From NCBI GenBank assembly GCA_020722765.1, contig DYKD01000022.1:1-42809 (forward strand): a DNA stretch of 42,809 nt, given 5' to 3'. The stretch is from Brevinema andersonii (GTDB lineage: Bacteria; Spirochaetota; DYKD01). Positions 1 to 8,834 of the stretch are shown here, one piece after another. Each line of letters starts with the position of its first letter. Positions within the stretch are counted from its first letter, which is position 1. A program made the translations under genes and the position numbers. Under the pieces are notes generated by a model. It had not been told where the DNA came from and did not search any database. It was given only the letters and a program-made list of their open reading frames with translations.

Positions 1-2
1 TT

Positions 3-3000
3 TTTGTGGAGAGTGCTGGAGCTGTGACAGTATGTGCTGTAGGTTCGGATGATGATGCTCCTTTTAAAGGAATGCTTTTAGAAGATATTGACAATGACGG
101 TGATCCAGATATTGTGATGATGGGTGAGACAATGAGTGGTGTTGGGACATTTGTCCTTATCAATGATGGAGCAGGAAATTTTTCCCAATCAGATTCACAT
201 GGATTAGAAAAGAGTTATGTGAATGGATCTCTTATTTCAGGTGACATAGACAATGATGGTGACAAGGATATCATCTGTTCCGGGTTCGATGATTATTCTT
301 ATGGACCTGTAATGGGAATTTATACGAATGATGGAACAGGGTATTTTGCGGAATATGGCTCTCCTGCTTTTCCTGAATTGGGCTACGTCAATTTGAACCT
401 GTCAGATTTGGATAATGATGGTGATCTGGATCTATTGATGTCAGGAATGACTGAAAACGAGGATCTAGTAACAGTTCTTTTTACGAATTCCGGGGAAGGT
501 AACTTTACAGCCAAGTCTGATTCAGGTCTTCCGCAAATTGGAATAGGGGGGTCAATAACAGGGGATTTTGACAATGACGGGGATCTGGATGTCATTATTG
601 CCGGATTCAGTTTTGTTGGTGAAGACCTGGTTGATTTTTCAAAAATCATGCTGAATGACGGCTCAGCTGTTTTTACTGAAAAAGATCCTGGTTCCCTTCC
701 AGGTGCAGGATATGCATCCATTGCTTCAGGTGATGTGGACAATGATGGTGACCTTGATCTGTTCTTTTCAGGCCTTCAAGTGGAAGAATCTTCATACAAA
801 AACGCAAGCGGTCTTTTTATCAATAATGGGAATGCCTCTTTTGTGGAAGCGGATAAGGATTATTACGCTTCTCCATTTTTTGGAGACCTTCTTCTGAATG
901 ATTTTGATGGTGACAAAAAATGTGACATGATTGTTAGTGGTTGGTTGCAGTTTGATGACGAGTCTTGGTTGATGAAATATTATAAGAACCAGGAATCCAC
1001 ACCCAATGCTGTGCCTTCAACTCCCACAGGCATGTCTGCTGTCAATTCTGGCGGGTTCTGGAAGTTCCAGTGGAATCACGCCTCAGATGACCATACTCCG
1101 CAAAACCTCATGCGTTATCATATTGCCATTGGCACGAACGTTTCTGGAACCTATGATTACATATCAACATACATTACATTGCCTGCAGGCCAGCCTGCAA
1201 TAGGAAATGTGGATGGTTTCTCAGCTCCCTCGTATCAGTCTTCAATCCCAGTTGCAAAAACAGTTTATTGGAAAGTCTGTTCCATAGATTCATCCCTTTC
1301 TAAGAGTGCGTTCTGTGGGGAACTGTCAACTCTTATTATCCCTTCTGATGACACTCCTCCTGCCCGTGTTGTTCTTTCCACTCCTTCAAACAATAAGTTT
1401 GTGGTCACTTCCACTCCGCTTCTTGTATGGAAGAAAACAACTGACGCCCTTTCTGGTGTCAAGAATTATTCAGTACAGATCAGTTCCAACTCCTTTGTAA
1501 CTATGCGGACTCAGAATGTTGTGTCCACAAACTGGACTGTAGCACCTGCTTTGTCAGAAGGCGTGTGGAAATGGCGTGTCCGTGCTACAGACGTAAGCAA
1601 CAACACTTCTGTCTGGAGTGTGACAAACTCATTCACGCTTGATGCCACAGCAGGCACTTTGCCTGGTCTTGTTTCTCCTCTCTCTAACAGTGTTTCTGGA
1701 AACAGTACTGTTGCGTTCAAATGGAAAAAATCTGCTGATTCCCTTTCTGGGATTACAGGTTACTTGCTTGAAATAGATGATGCTCCTGGTTTTTCTTCTA
1801 TCAATTACACCTCAAACATCACAGGAAACAGCATTACCAATGCCACAAAGACACTTGTTCCCGGCACCTGGTATTGGCGTGTACGAAGTCTGAATGGCGC
1901 TGGGCTTTTAAGCTCCTATCAATCCTGGATTGCACATATAGATCAGACTCCTCCTACAATACCATCTCTTGTTTCACCAGCAAACAATTCCTGGACATCT
2001 GGAATGACACCACTTGTGAGTTGGACTGCATCTACGGATCTTGGAAGTGGAATTGCAAGTTATAGGATACTTGTCAGTACGAATTCGGTTTTCAGCACGA
2101 CAAACAGATTGTTGCTTGTTCCTGGTAACAGGACAAGCACGAATATCAATATCAATCTGGACCAGGCGTGGTATTGGAAAATCCAAAGTCTGGACAATGC
2201 AGGGAACTGGTCATCCTTCAGCCCTGCTTGGAAAATTTCCCTTGATACAGCGGGTCCTGAGAAAGTGATGGGTGTCTCTGTTGATGCGGATTGGACACAG
2301 GACAATACGCCAGGTATCATCTGGAATAAGCCTTCGGATGGAGCAGGTGTTGGTGTTTCCTTTTATGTTGTTCAGATAGATGACAGTCCTGTCTTTGATT
2401 CGCCGGAATCTTTGATAACCAATTCGGGTGGGAACAATACGAACATCACTTTGGCTCCAGTTGCAGACGGGATCTGGTATTTGAGCATTAAAGCTGTTGA
2501 TGCGCTTGGTAATGATGATGACAGATGGAGTGCGACAAATGCTGTCCGTATTGACACAATAGCACCTTCAGCTCCTGTGTCTGTGTCGCCATCTGACGGT
2601 ATCTGGACAAAACAGAATCCGGAACTGGTCTGGGGAAAAGCGGCTGATACTGGCAGCTCTGTTTCAAATTATCTGCTTGAAATAGCGAGCAATGCTTCTT
2701 TCACTCCTGTGAATACATCAGTCTTGCAGGTTTCAACAAATTACACCCGTCCTTTACCACTCAGCAGCGGGACATGGTACTGGCGTGTGAAAGCGAATGA
2801 CAAGGCAGGGAACAGCAGTATTGCAACTCCTGTCATGCGAGTGAATATTGACAAGGAACCGCTTCTCCTATCTGCTCCAATGCCTCCTGCAAGCTCGATC
2901 ATAAGCAAGCTCGATGTGAACTTCTCCTGGCATGGGAATGATGGCACTGGAAGTGGTGCAAGTTTTTACAGGATTGACATTGATCTTGATGGCAATACGA

Positions 3001-5501
3001 ACAACGGTTTTGAAGTCACAAAGCAGACAAACCTTCCATCTTATAGTTATTCTTTTGCAGCTGCAGGAACTTATTCATGGCGTATTTATGGGGTAGATGC
3101 GACATCTAACATCTCCTATAGTCCGTTGTGGTCTTTCACAATAGATACGACAATTCCTTCTGCTGAACTGGTTTCACCTGTGAATACTTATGTGACAACA
3201 ACTCTTCCCTCATTTGTCTGGAGTATCACAACGAACGCTTTCACAAACAGGATCGAGGTAAGCACAAACGCTTTTGCAGATGTGCTCCTCGTTTCAACTG
3301 GAACGAATACGAATTATACAAGTATATCTCCATTGCGTCAGGGAACCAACTGGTGGAGAGTGGCTCTCCTGAAAAAATCGTCTGTTACGTGGTACACATC
3401 CTATGTCTCTTCTTTCTTTGTGGACAGCATTGTTCCGACAATTCCTGCAAACCAGCTTCCTACAAATGCTTCCTTTATGCAGAATTCTGCACCAGTGTTC
3501 CAATGGTCTGTTGCAACAGATTCAGGCAGCGGGATTTCAAAATATATTGTCCAGATAAGCAGTAATTCGGGTTTCTCTGTGACCAACCATGAGTTGTTGT
3601 CTGTTTCTACAAGTCTTTTGTCTCCAGCATTGGCAGACAAGGCATGGTACTGGCGTGTTATAGCTATGGATTCTGCCGGGAACAGGAGTGCACCAAGTAC
3701 AGCCACTGTATTCACAATTGATACGGCAGGCCCTTCTGCAGTATCTATCATATCCCCTGTATCAGGTTCATGGGTGAATGATCCGACCCCTGATGTGAAA
3801 TGGACAAAAGCGTCTGATGTTTCTGGTGTTGAGGGATACGTGATACAGGTTGATGATAATCCTGCATTCACAAGTATCAACAATTTTATAACAAACTTGG
3901 GTGCAACCAGCACTAATGTGGTTTTGCCTTCTCTTGCTGATGGTACATGGAATGTCCGTGTCAGGGCTTTTGATCTGATTGGAAACCAGGGTTCTCCAAG
4001 CACGGCTTGCGTGATTCATATTGATACGGTCTCTCCCACAGTGATAGCAGTCTCGCCTGCATCAGGACAGTTTACAGGAAACAGGGATGCATCTTTCACT
4101 TGGGTAGGAAACGATTCGTTGAGCGGCGTAAAGAATTACAGGATGAATATTGATCTTAATAATAATGTGTCAGATGGTTTTGAATTTGTAAGCACGAATC
4201 TGGCAGCCTCCCCCTTTGCATATTCATTTTCTACAAACGGCACATATCACTGGAATGTCAGGGTTGAGGACAATGCCGGAAATACGAACATGAGCGCAAC
4301 CTTTGTCCTGACTGTAAACACGAACTCAGCAGAAGCCGCGCTTCACCTTCCTGTGAATGATTATAAGACAGCGAATGTTACCATGAACTTCACTTGGAGC
4401 CAGGAATCAGCAAATGGTTCTGTAAGCAACAGGATACAGGTGACAACAAACGGTTTTGCAGGATATGTCCTGGACAGCCAGAAGGGAACGCTTACAAACG
4501 AGTCTTCATCATTGGCAGATGGTTCCTATTCATGGCGTGTGATAACCTTTAACAATGTCTCCTATTTCACATCAGAAACACGTACATTCTTGGTAGATTC
4601 TCAGGTCCCTGTGCAGTCCGGTTTTTCAACCGCCGCAGGAGATACCAATTCAGGCACACCTTCGTTTGCATATACTGTAACTGATAATGTTTTTGTTGCA
4701 AGCAACACGATCACTCTACGGATGAAAATCATGACAAACTCGGCATTGTCAGGAATGTACACTCTCATTTCCAATGGCATAAAAACTCCAGGTGTGCAAG
4801 CTTTGATTTCAAAAAACAGCAGCAAGAGTTTTGATGTTTCCTGTGTGGTCACGAACAAGATTCCGAACATATCCATAATTTCTCTCCAGTTGGTTTGTGG
4901 AGATTCCTTGTCTTTTGTTACGAACAGGACATGGTTCTGGAACTTGTTTGATTTGAATCCTCCTGATGTCCGCATGACACCTGTGGCAGGGACATACAAG
5001 GGAGATACGACAGTGACTGTTTCTGCTTACATGAGTGCAGTGTCAAGCATTATTGACACGTCTGCAAGTGTACATGTCTGGGTGAAGGACGGTTTGCTAC
5101 CGGAGCCGTCTGTGACAGCGAATGGGACTGTAACAGTGACGCTTAAGGAAGGAAAACAATACCATCTCAGATATTGCGCTGTTGATGCTGTTGGAAACAG
5201 TAGTCCTACAAACACGGCTGTTTTCATTGTTTTGAAAGGGCAGGAGAGTCTTTTTGCAGCTTATCCCACTGTTATCGATCTGAAATCTGTCGGCACAGTA
5301 CGGTTTGTGCTTCCCTCAAAAGAAAAAGTCACAAGTATCAGGATACTGACTGTGAGAGGTGAACTTGTAAAAGAGATCAGAGGCATACCTGAGTCTGCAG
5401 GTTTCTATGAATGGAAGATAGATGATTCAGACAAGTTGCCAGCGGGTCATTATGTCGCAAGATTCGGCACACATAAGAACATTCTTGTGATCGTGAAGTA
5501 A
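3..5501 (+). CDS. Giant FG-GAP/VCBS and Ig/FN3-repeat surface protein with FlgD/type-A-like C-terminal domain (5' partial)
   Basis: The frame is open to the left edge, so the true start lies outside; the GTG at 6 has no recognisable ribosome site. At least 1831 residues are visible. Residues ~20-320 hold six repeats around the calcium-loop consensus DxDNDGDxD (FG-GAP/VCBS type), about 55 residues apart. An FN3-like segment follows, then about eleven Ig/FN3-like modules of ~95 residues. These share the pattern DTxxP...SP...W...SGIxxYxxxIS...WYWRVRAxDxAGN. Near the C-terminus is a CHB_HEX-like Ig module. The last ~80 residues (AAYPTVIDLKSVGTVRF to HKNILVIVK) resemble a FlgD_ig or type-A sorting domain. 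The role is inferred: secreted or surface-anchored adhesin-like protein, substrate unknown. A barrel gene follows after 10 bp, so they are probably co-transcribed. Family-level call good, exact function unknown. Confidence 0.85.
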   Translation, partial: FVESAGAVTVCAVGSDDDAPFKGMLLEDIDNDGDPDIVMMGETMSGVGTFVLINDGAGNFSQSDSHGLEKSYVNGSLISGDIDNDGDKDIICSGFDDYSYGPVMGIYTNDGTGYFAEYGSPAFPELGYVNLNLSDLDNDGDLDLLMSGMTENEDLVTVLFTNSGEGNFTAKSDSGLPQIGIGGSITGDFDNDGDLDVIIAGFSFVGEDLVDFSKIMLNDGSAVFTEKDPGSLPGAGYASIASGDVDNDGDLDLFFSGLQVEESSYKNASGLFINNGNASFVEADKDYYASPFFGDLLLNDFDGDKKCDMIVSGWLQFDDESWLMKYYKNQESTPNAVPSTPTGMSAVNSGGFWKFQWNHASDDHTPQNLMRYHIAIGTNVSGTYDYISTYITLPAGQPAIGNVDGFSAPSYQSSIPVAKTVYWKVCSIDSSLSKSAFCGELSTLIIPSDDTPPARVVLSTPSNNKFVVTSTPLLVWKKTTDALSGVKNYSVQISSNSFVTMRTQNVVSTNWTVAPALSEGVWKWRVRATDVSNNTSVWSVTNSFTLDATAGTLPGLVSPLSNSVSGNSTVAFKWKKSADSLSGITGYLLEIDDAPGFSSINYTSNITGNSITNATKTLVPGTWYWRVRSLNGAGLLSSYQSWIAHIDQTPPTIPSLVSPANNSWTSGMTPLVSWTASTDLGSGIASYRILVSTNSVFSTTNRLLLVPGNRTSTNININLDQAWYWKIQSLDNAGNWSSFSPAWKISLDTAGPEKVMGVSVDADWTQDNTPGIIWNKPSDGAGVGVSFYVVQIDDSPVFDSPESLITNSGGNNTNITLAPVADGIWYLSIKAVDALGNDDDRWSATNAVRIDTIAPSAPVSVSPSDGIWTKQNPELVWGKAADTGSSVSNYLLEIASNASFTPVNTSVLQVSTNYTRPLPLSSGTWYWRVKANDKAGNSSIATPVMRVNIDKEPLLLSAPMPPASSIISKLDVNFSWHGNDGTGSGASFYRIDIDLDGNTNNGFEVTKQTNLPSYSYSFAAAGTYSWRIYGVDATSNISYSPLWSFTIDTTIPSAELVSPVNTYVTTTLPSFVWSITTNAFTNRIEVSTNAFADVLLVSTGTNTNYTSISPLRQGTNWWRVALLKKSSVTWYTSYVSSFFVDSIVPTIPANQLPTNASFMQNSAPVFQWSVATDSGSGISKYIVQISSNSGFSVTNHELLSVSTSLLSPALADKAWYWRVIAMDSAGNRSAPSTATVFTIDTAGPSAVSIISPVSGSWVNDPTPDVKWTKASDVSGVEGYVIQVDDNPAFTSINNFITNLGATSTNVVLPSLADGTWNVRVRAFDLIGNQGSPSTACVIHIDTVSPTVIAVSPASGQFTGNRDASFTWVGNDSLSGVKNYRMNIDLNNNVSDGFEFVSTNLAASPFAYSFSTNGTYHWNVRVEDNAGNTNMSATFVLTVNTNSAEAALHLPVNDYKTANVTMNFTWSQESANGSVSNRIQVTTNGFAGYVLDSQKGTLTNESSSLADGSYSWRVITFNNVSYFTSETRTFLVDSQVPVQSGFSTAAGDTNSGTPSFAYTVTDNVFVASNTITLRMKIMTNSALSGMYTLISNGIKTPGVQALISKNSSKSFDVSCVVTNKIPNISIISLQLVCGDSLSFVTNRTWFWNLFDLNPPDVRMTPVAGTYKGDTTVTVSAYMSAVSSIIDTSASVHVWVKDGLLPEPSVTANGTVTVTLKEGKQYHLRYCAVDAVGNSSPTNTAVFIVLKGQESLFAAYPTVIDLKSVGTVRFVLPSKEKVTSIRILTVRGELVKEIRGIPESAGFYEWKIDDSDKLPAGHYVARFGTHKNILVIVK

Positions 5502-5511
5502 GGAGAGAACC

Positions 5512-6438
5512 ATGAAAAAGATAATCATAACACTCCTGTTTATTGTTGGAATCGGCCAGTCCTCTGCAAGCCTCCTTCTTGATTTTGAACATTTCAATGC
5601 CCGTTTATACGGAACAGCTGAGAGCTTGATTGTGGAAAATGGAGATTTGAATAATCTGGAGGTTTTTCCTGCAAGTATTGCTGGTATTAACGGTCAGCAG
5701 TTCGCAACAGGTTATGTCAAATGGATGGATCTTGTCAGTATCTACAGGTTCGGATATGCGAACAACATCGGTCGTGCAGGTACATTCGCTGTTTCAGGTA
5801 CGTATGCAGGTATGAGTGAATTCCAGAACTATGATTCATTCGGATCAGAACTCGGTCTGCTCAAGGACACGGACATGATGTTCAATGCAGGATATGGTAT
5901 TCCTGTAGGAAAGAGTGTCCGTGCAGGATTTAATGTCAAGTATATCAATTCCAGAATAGCAGGATATGAGGGGAGTTGCATGGATGCGGGCGCTTCCCTG
6001 ATGTTCAGGATGTACGCCAAGGGCAAGAATTATGTGTGGTCCGGATTAGGTGTACAGAATGTTCCTATCTTGAAACTCGATCTGGATGGTGAGATATCTG
6101 CCTATCCGATACGGTTGCAGAGCGGACTCAACGGAAGATTCAATATTAAGGATGGCTTTTCTGCAAAGATCGGAGGCGCTTTCAGTTATTCCACAGTGTA
6201 CAACAATCCTTATGCTTCTGCAGGATTGGAAATCAGCATGAAAAACTTCTTGCTGTTGAGAGCGGGATATTATATCTTGGGAAGGGAGAACGACAAGTTC
6301 ACTCTAGGTCTTGGTCTGCAGGGAATGCTCTCAAAATCCACTGCTGTAGGTGTTGATTATGGGATCAGTCTTATGGATGGGGAGACCGCTCATTTTGTCC
6401 AGTTAGGAATGGCCTTGTTCCCAGAGAAAAAGAGGTAA
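5512..6438 (+). CDS. UPF0164/PorV-PorQ-like outer membrane beta-barrel protein
   Basis: 308 residues. The start ATG follows GGAG at good spacing. A signal peptide is clear (MKKIIITLLFIVGIGQSSAS, cleavage near residue 20). The mature protein shows alternating beta-strand patterns rich in Gly and aromatic residues. The segments NNLEVFPASIAGINGQQF, FNVKYINSRIAGYEGSCMD and GLGVQNVP fit the UPF0164/PorV-like barrel layout (asymmetric promoter strand, GxNxKY hairpin, 'G..xQNxG' strand). Such proteins sit in the outer membrane; PorV acts in type IX secretion as a shuttle for proteins with C-terminal sorting domains. The gene lies directly behind a large protein that ends in such a domain, so a partner role in its export or attachment is a reasonable inference. 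No PorU, PorK-N or Sov gene is visible here. A plain FadL-like transporter is the alternative. Confidence 0.7.
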   Translation: MKKIIITLLFIVGIGQSSASLLLDFEHFNARLYGTAESLIVENGDLNNLEVFPASIAGINGQQFATGYVKWMDLVSIYRFGYANNIGRAGTFAVSGTYAGMSEFQNYDSFGSELGLLKDTDMMFNAGYGIPVGKSVRAGFNVKYINSRIAGYEGSCMDAGASLMFRMYAKGKNYVWSGLGVQNVPILKLDLDGEISAYPIRLQSGLNGRFNIKDGFSAKIGGAFSYSTVYNNPYASAGLEISMKNFLLLRAGYYILGRENDKFTLGLGLQGMLSKSTAVGVDYGISLMDGETAHFVQLGMALFPEKKR

Positions 6439-6545
6439 CTCTACAGAGTGAAGTATTCCTGTGTAGACCACATTTGAGACACGCTCCTAAAAGTCGTAAA
6501 ACGAATCTATTTTACTTAGAAATAAAATGTCCCCATTCGGAGACT

Positions 6546-6575
6546 TTCTCCAGCGGGTCATGACCCGCTGGAGAA
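6546..6575. repeat. Perfect 30-bp palindrome
   Basis: Two 15-base arms, TTCTCCAGCGGGTCA and its exact reverse complement, meet with no loop. GC content is well above the surrounding DNA. No T-run follows on either strand, so a standard intrinsic terminator is unlikely. It lies 108 bp past the barrel gene. Options are a dimeric protein site, a mobile-element end or a REP-like unit. Confidence 0.85.
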
Positions 6576-6619
6576 GAGGGAAGGATAGAATGCTTCTTAG
6601 CATTGAGGTGGGTCAGATT

Positions 6620-6868
6620 CTAAAAGAGATTGTTCATCCATTCCAGAAAAGTCTCTTTTGGTGAAGGTGGAAGTGAGGATATGATGTCATTTTTCATGAC
6701 AGTGCCGATCCGGTTCCCCATAAATTTCACATCAGCCCATCTTTTCCAACCATAATCTGAGTTGAAGGATGCTGGGTATCCGAAATGGAAATCGATTTTC
6801 TTATTCCCTTTGAACTTGACATCTTTCCCGCGTATGCTGAGTTGTTTCAGATTCCGATATGTATTCCT
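6620..6868 (-). pseudogene. 3' remnant of an unrecognised gene
   Basis: Between an in-frame stop and a terminal TAG there are 82 open codons with coding character but no start. The translation includes FKGNKKIDFHFGYPASFNSD, then YGWKRWADVKFMGNRIG, and ends SPKETFLEWMNNLF. Two adjacent stops (TAA TAG) lie immediately upstream. The balanced, coding-like composition and sharp 5' interruption suggest the tail of a gene whose front was deleted. Family not recognised. Confidence 0.4.
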
Positions 6869-6901
6869 CTATTATATCGTATCGGTGCGAATTTAATTTG
6901 A

Positions 6902-7015
6902 AAACTTTTAGATGATGTCTGTATAGATACAGTAAAAAATGAATGGAAATTCCCACCGCAAAAAGAAGTGACAGTCATTCGTAAGAAGTTCCTATTTATG
7001 CTCGATAATAAATAA
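6902..7015 (+). pseudogene. Short coding-like remnant
   Basis: Thirty-seven open codons follow a TGA and end in TAA. The translation begins KLLDDVCIDTVKNEWKF and ends VIRKKFLFMLDNK. There is no start codon near the front. It looks like the tail of a lost protein rather than random DNA, but at this length chance cannot be excluded. Confidence 0.3.
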
Positions 7016-7192
7016 AGCCCAAAAAACGCTATTGCTTTCTCCTCTTTCCGCTATTACCACAACCGTTATAGGATTTTGGGTCTCTTTTCTTATGGCAATA
7101 GAGGGGTTGGATAGTCTGGCAAAGCGTCAGAATATAATCATCATCACTAGAATATTGGTTAGTCAAGTTTTTCTAATATCATGAGGATATTT

Positions 7193-7336
7193 GATGTTTT
7201 CACAAAAGGAATATTGTTAGAAGACAATACATATTATTGGAATTTGACCAATCCTGAAACAAAAGCTATTTTAATACCAGTTTCTGTCAGTTTCCATGGC
7301 ATTTCTATAAATGGCTCTGGCAGGAAAATGAGATAG
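7193..7336 (+). CDS. Possible small protein (47 aa)
   Basis: ATG at 7193 is preceded by GAGG (7182-7185) at a workable spacing of 7 nt and opens 47 codons to a TAG. The product starts MFSTKGILLEDNTYYWNL and ends SINGSGRKMR. I do not recognise a family. It lies 34 bp upstream of the HU-like gene in the same direction and could be a leader cistron or another remnant of the scar around it. Confidence 0.3.
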   Translation, partial: DVFTKGILLEDNTYYWNLTNPETKAILIPVSVSFHGISINGSGRKMR

Positions 7337-7370
7337 GATCTTTTATTTTAAATATCATATTGGAGAAAAA

Positions 7371-7742
7371 ATGGCAAAATCGAAAACGTCCGACAAATCT
7401 GATTCCAAACAGGACAAACCTGTAAAAATCGCTTTTCCAGAAAAGTACACGGCTAATTCCATTGTTGATTATGTGGCAACAAAGAATGCCCTTTCCAAGA
7501 AGGATGCCAAGCAGATCTTGGAAGATCTTTATGCTGTCATTAGTGCAGGAATGCAGAAAGGCGCACGCGTCCCTGTAGGTTTTTTTGGAAAAATGTTCGT
7601 CAAGATCCGTCCTGCAGCACCAGCAAGAAAAGGTCGAAATCCTTTGACTGGCGAAGAAATCATGCTCAAAGCACGCCCCAAAATGAATGTTCCAAAGTTC
7701 TCTTTTGCAAAGGCTTTCAAAGAGACTATAAAAAATTCATAA
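7371..7742 (+). CDS. HU/IHF-family DNA-binding protein with Lys-rich N-terminal extension
   Basis: 123 residues; GGAG lies just before the ATG. From about residue 24 it follows the HU/IHF fold: an N-terminal helical dimer region (IVDYVATKNALSKKDAKQIL), then VPVGFFGKMFVK, then the DNA-gripping arm with RKGRNPLTGEEIMLKARP, and a C-terminal helix (FSFAKAFKETI). The RxGRNPxTGEE arm is the family hallmark. Residues 1-20 are an added hydrophilic tail (KSKTSDKSDSKQDKP) not present in standard ~90-residue HU. Expected role: bending and compacting DNA in the nucleoid. It sits alone, followed by a hairpin terminator. Confidence 0.9.
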   Translation: MAKSKTSDKSDSKQDKPVKIAFPEKYTANSIVDYVATKNALSKKDAKQILEDLYAVISAGMQKGARVPVGFFGKMFVKIRPAAPARKGRNPLTGEEIMLKARPKMNVPKFSFAKAFKETIKNS

Positions 7743-7763
7743 TCAGTCAAAATTGGTTCAGTG

Positions 7764-7813
7764 CAGCTGAAAGGATATGGCTCGTCCATTTCTTTTCAGC
7801 TGTGTTGTTTTTT
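7764..7813 (+). terminator. Candidate intrinsic terminator after the HU-like gene
   Basis: Arms CAGCTGAAA (7764-7772) and TTTCAGCTG (7794-7802) pair perfectly across a 21-nt loop. A T-rich tract ending in six T residues (7808-7813) follows after a short spacer. The long loop lowers confidence. Confidence 0.5.
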
Positions 7814-7841
7814 ATCCTAGTCCTAATCCTTTCCGGCATCT

Positions 7842-8834
7842 ATGATCAGATATAAAGAAATCTCTTTCCTTTACAAACAGATTCGTTCATGGTTTGATAA
7901 CAACGGTTTCATCGAAGTCCGTACAAACAGCATGGCTGAGTCACCAGGATTCGATGGTTATGTTGTTCCCTTTTCCACAACATTAAAAAATCGCAATACT
8001 TCCAAACAGCTTCACTTCTGCTCTTCCCCGGAATTCGAGATGAAGAGAATCCTTCATCAGTGCGGGAATGATGCCAAAATCTATCAGATAACAAAGGCAT
8101 TCAGGCAGGACGCCCTGGATTCCATCCACTCGCCGGAATTCAACATGCTGGAATGGTATAAGACAGGAAAAAATTATTTGGACTCCATGTCTGACTTCGA
8201 AAGTCTTTTCAAACACGTCTCATCAAACTTGAATAACAGTGATTTTTTTACTTATCAGGGAAGAAAAATAAATATCAATAGAAACTTTGAAAGAATACGT
8301 GTCAGGGATATTTTTCTGGACAAGACAGGGATAGACCTTGACCAGGTGCAAGACCTTTCTGATTTCCATAAAGCTGCAAAAAGAATCGGTGAAAATCATA
8401 TTGCTGAAGGAAGTTCCTGGGATACTCTTTTTTTTATATTGTTTTTGGACAAGGTGGAAAGGGAGCTGGCTGCTCTTGACCGTCCTGTCATTCTTTATGA
8501 TTATCCTGTGCAGATCGCATCACTGGCAAGGAACTGTCCTGCAAAACCATGGTATTGTGAACGTTTTGAATGTTATGTCTCAGGTATTGAATTATGCAAC
8601 GGTTATTCGGAATTGACGGATTATGATGAACACATCCGCAGGTTTGAAGAGATGAACCGTCTCCGTGAAAAACTGGGAGTGGATGCGTATCCTCTTCCTC
8701 TCAGGTTATTGGAAGTGATCAAGGCAGGAATGCCTGCAAGTACCGGTGTGGCTTTAGGTCTGGACAGGCTTTGTATGCTCATGCTGGACTGTCAGGATAT
8801 CAGCGAAATAATCGATCTAGATGTTTTTCGATAA
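7842..8834 (+). CDS. epmA: EF-P lysyltransferase-like protein EpmA (PoxA/GenX)
   Basis: 330 residues, close to the ~325 of E. coli EpmA. It is a stand-alone class II lysyl-tRNA-synthetase-like catalytic domain with no N-terminal anticodon-binding domain. Motif 2 is visible in LHFCSSPEFEMKRILHQCG...QITKAFRQD and SPEFNMLEWY. The substrate-binding segment ELCNGYSELTDY and motif 3 (GVALGLDRLCMLML) follow. In the family it attaches (R)-beta-lysine to a conserved lysine of elongation factor P, helping ribosomes through polyproline. Neither efp nor epmB is in the window. No clear Shine-Dalgarno site precedes the ATG, but the N-terminus aligns with the family. Confidence 0.9.
   Translation: MIRYKEISFLYKQIRSWFDNNGFIEVRTNSMAESPGFDGYVVPFSTTLKNRNTSKQLHFCSSPEFEMKRILHQCGNDAKIYQITKAFRQDALDSIHSPEFNMLEWYKTGKNYLDSMSDFESLFKHVSSNLNNSDFFTYQGRKININRNFERIRVRDIFLDKTGIDLDQVQDLSDFHKAAKRIGENHIAEGSSWDTLFFILFLDKVERELAALDRPVILYDYPVQIASLARNCPAKPWYCERFECYVSGIELCNGYSELTDYDEHIRRFEEMNRLREKLGVDAYPLPLRLLEVIKAGMPASTGVALGLDRLCMLMLDCQDISEIIDLDVFR

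Larger units (their letters stand above)
6439..7370. other. Gene-poor scar with decayed reading frames
   Basis: About 930 bases without a convincing full gene. It holds a perfect 30-bp palindrome, a minus-strand coding-like tail (6620-6868), a plus-strand coding-like tail (6902-7015) and a possible 47-codon ORF with a ribosome site (7193-7336). The stretches 6460-6480 (gaccacatttgagacacgct) and 6608-6626 (gtgggtcagattctaaaag) have the flavour of insertion-sequence ends, but no transposase is left, so I do not call one. The segment 7016-7192 shows nothing I can name. Confidence 0.5.

Noticed and set aside
3401-4003. 200-codon minus-strand open frame inside the giant repeat protein
   Set aside because: It mirrors the Ig-repeat coding sequence and repeats with the modules; no signal or ribosome site of its own.
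1340-4990. Regular repeats that might suggest a CRISPR array
   Set aside because: The repetition is at protein level with ~285-bp units and an uninterrupted frame; there are no short identical repeats with unique spacers.
6460-6630. Insertion sequence
   Set aside because: Two short stretches look like element ends, but there is no transposase, matched terminal repeats or target duplication that I could pair.
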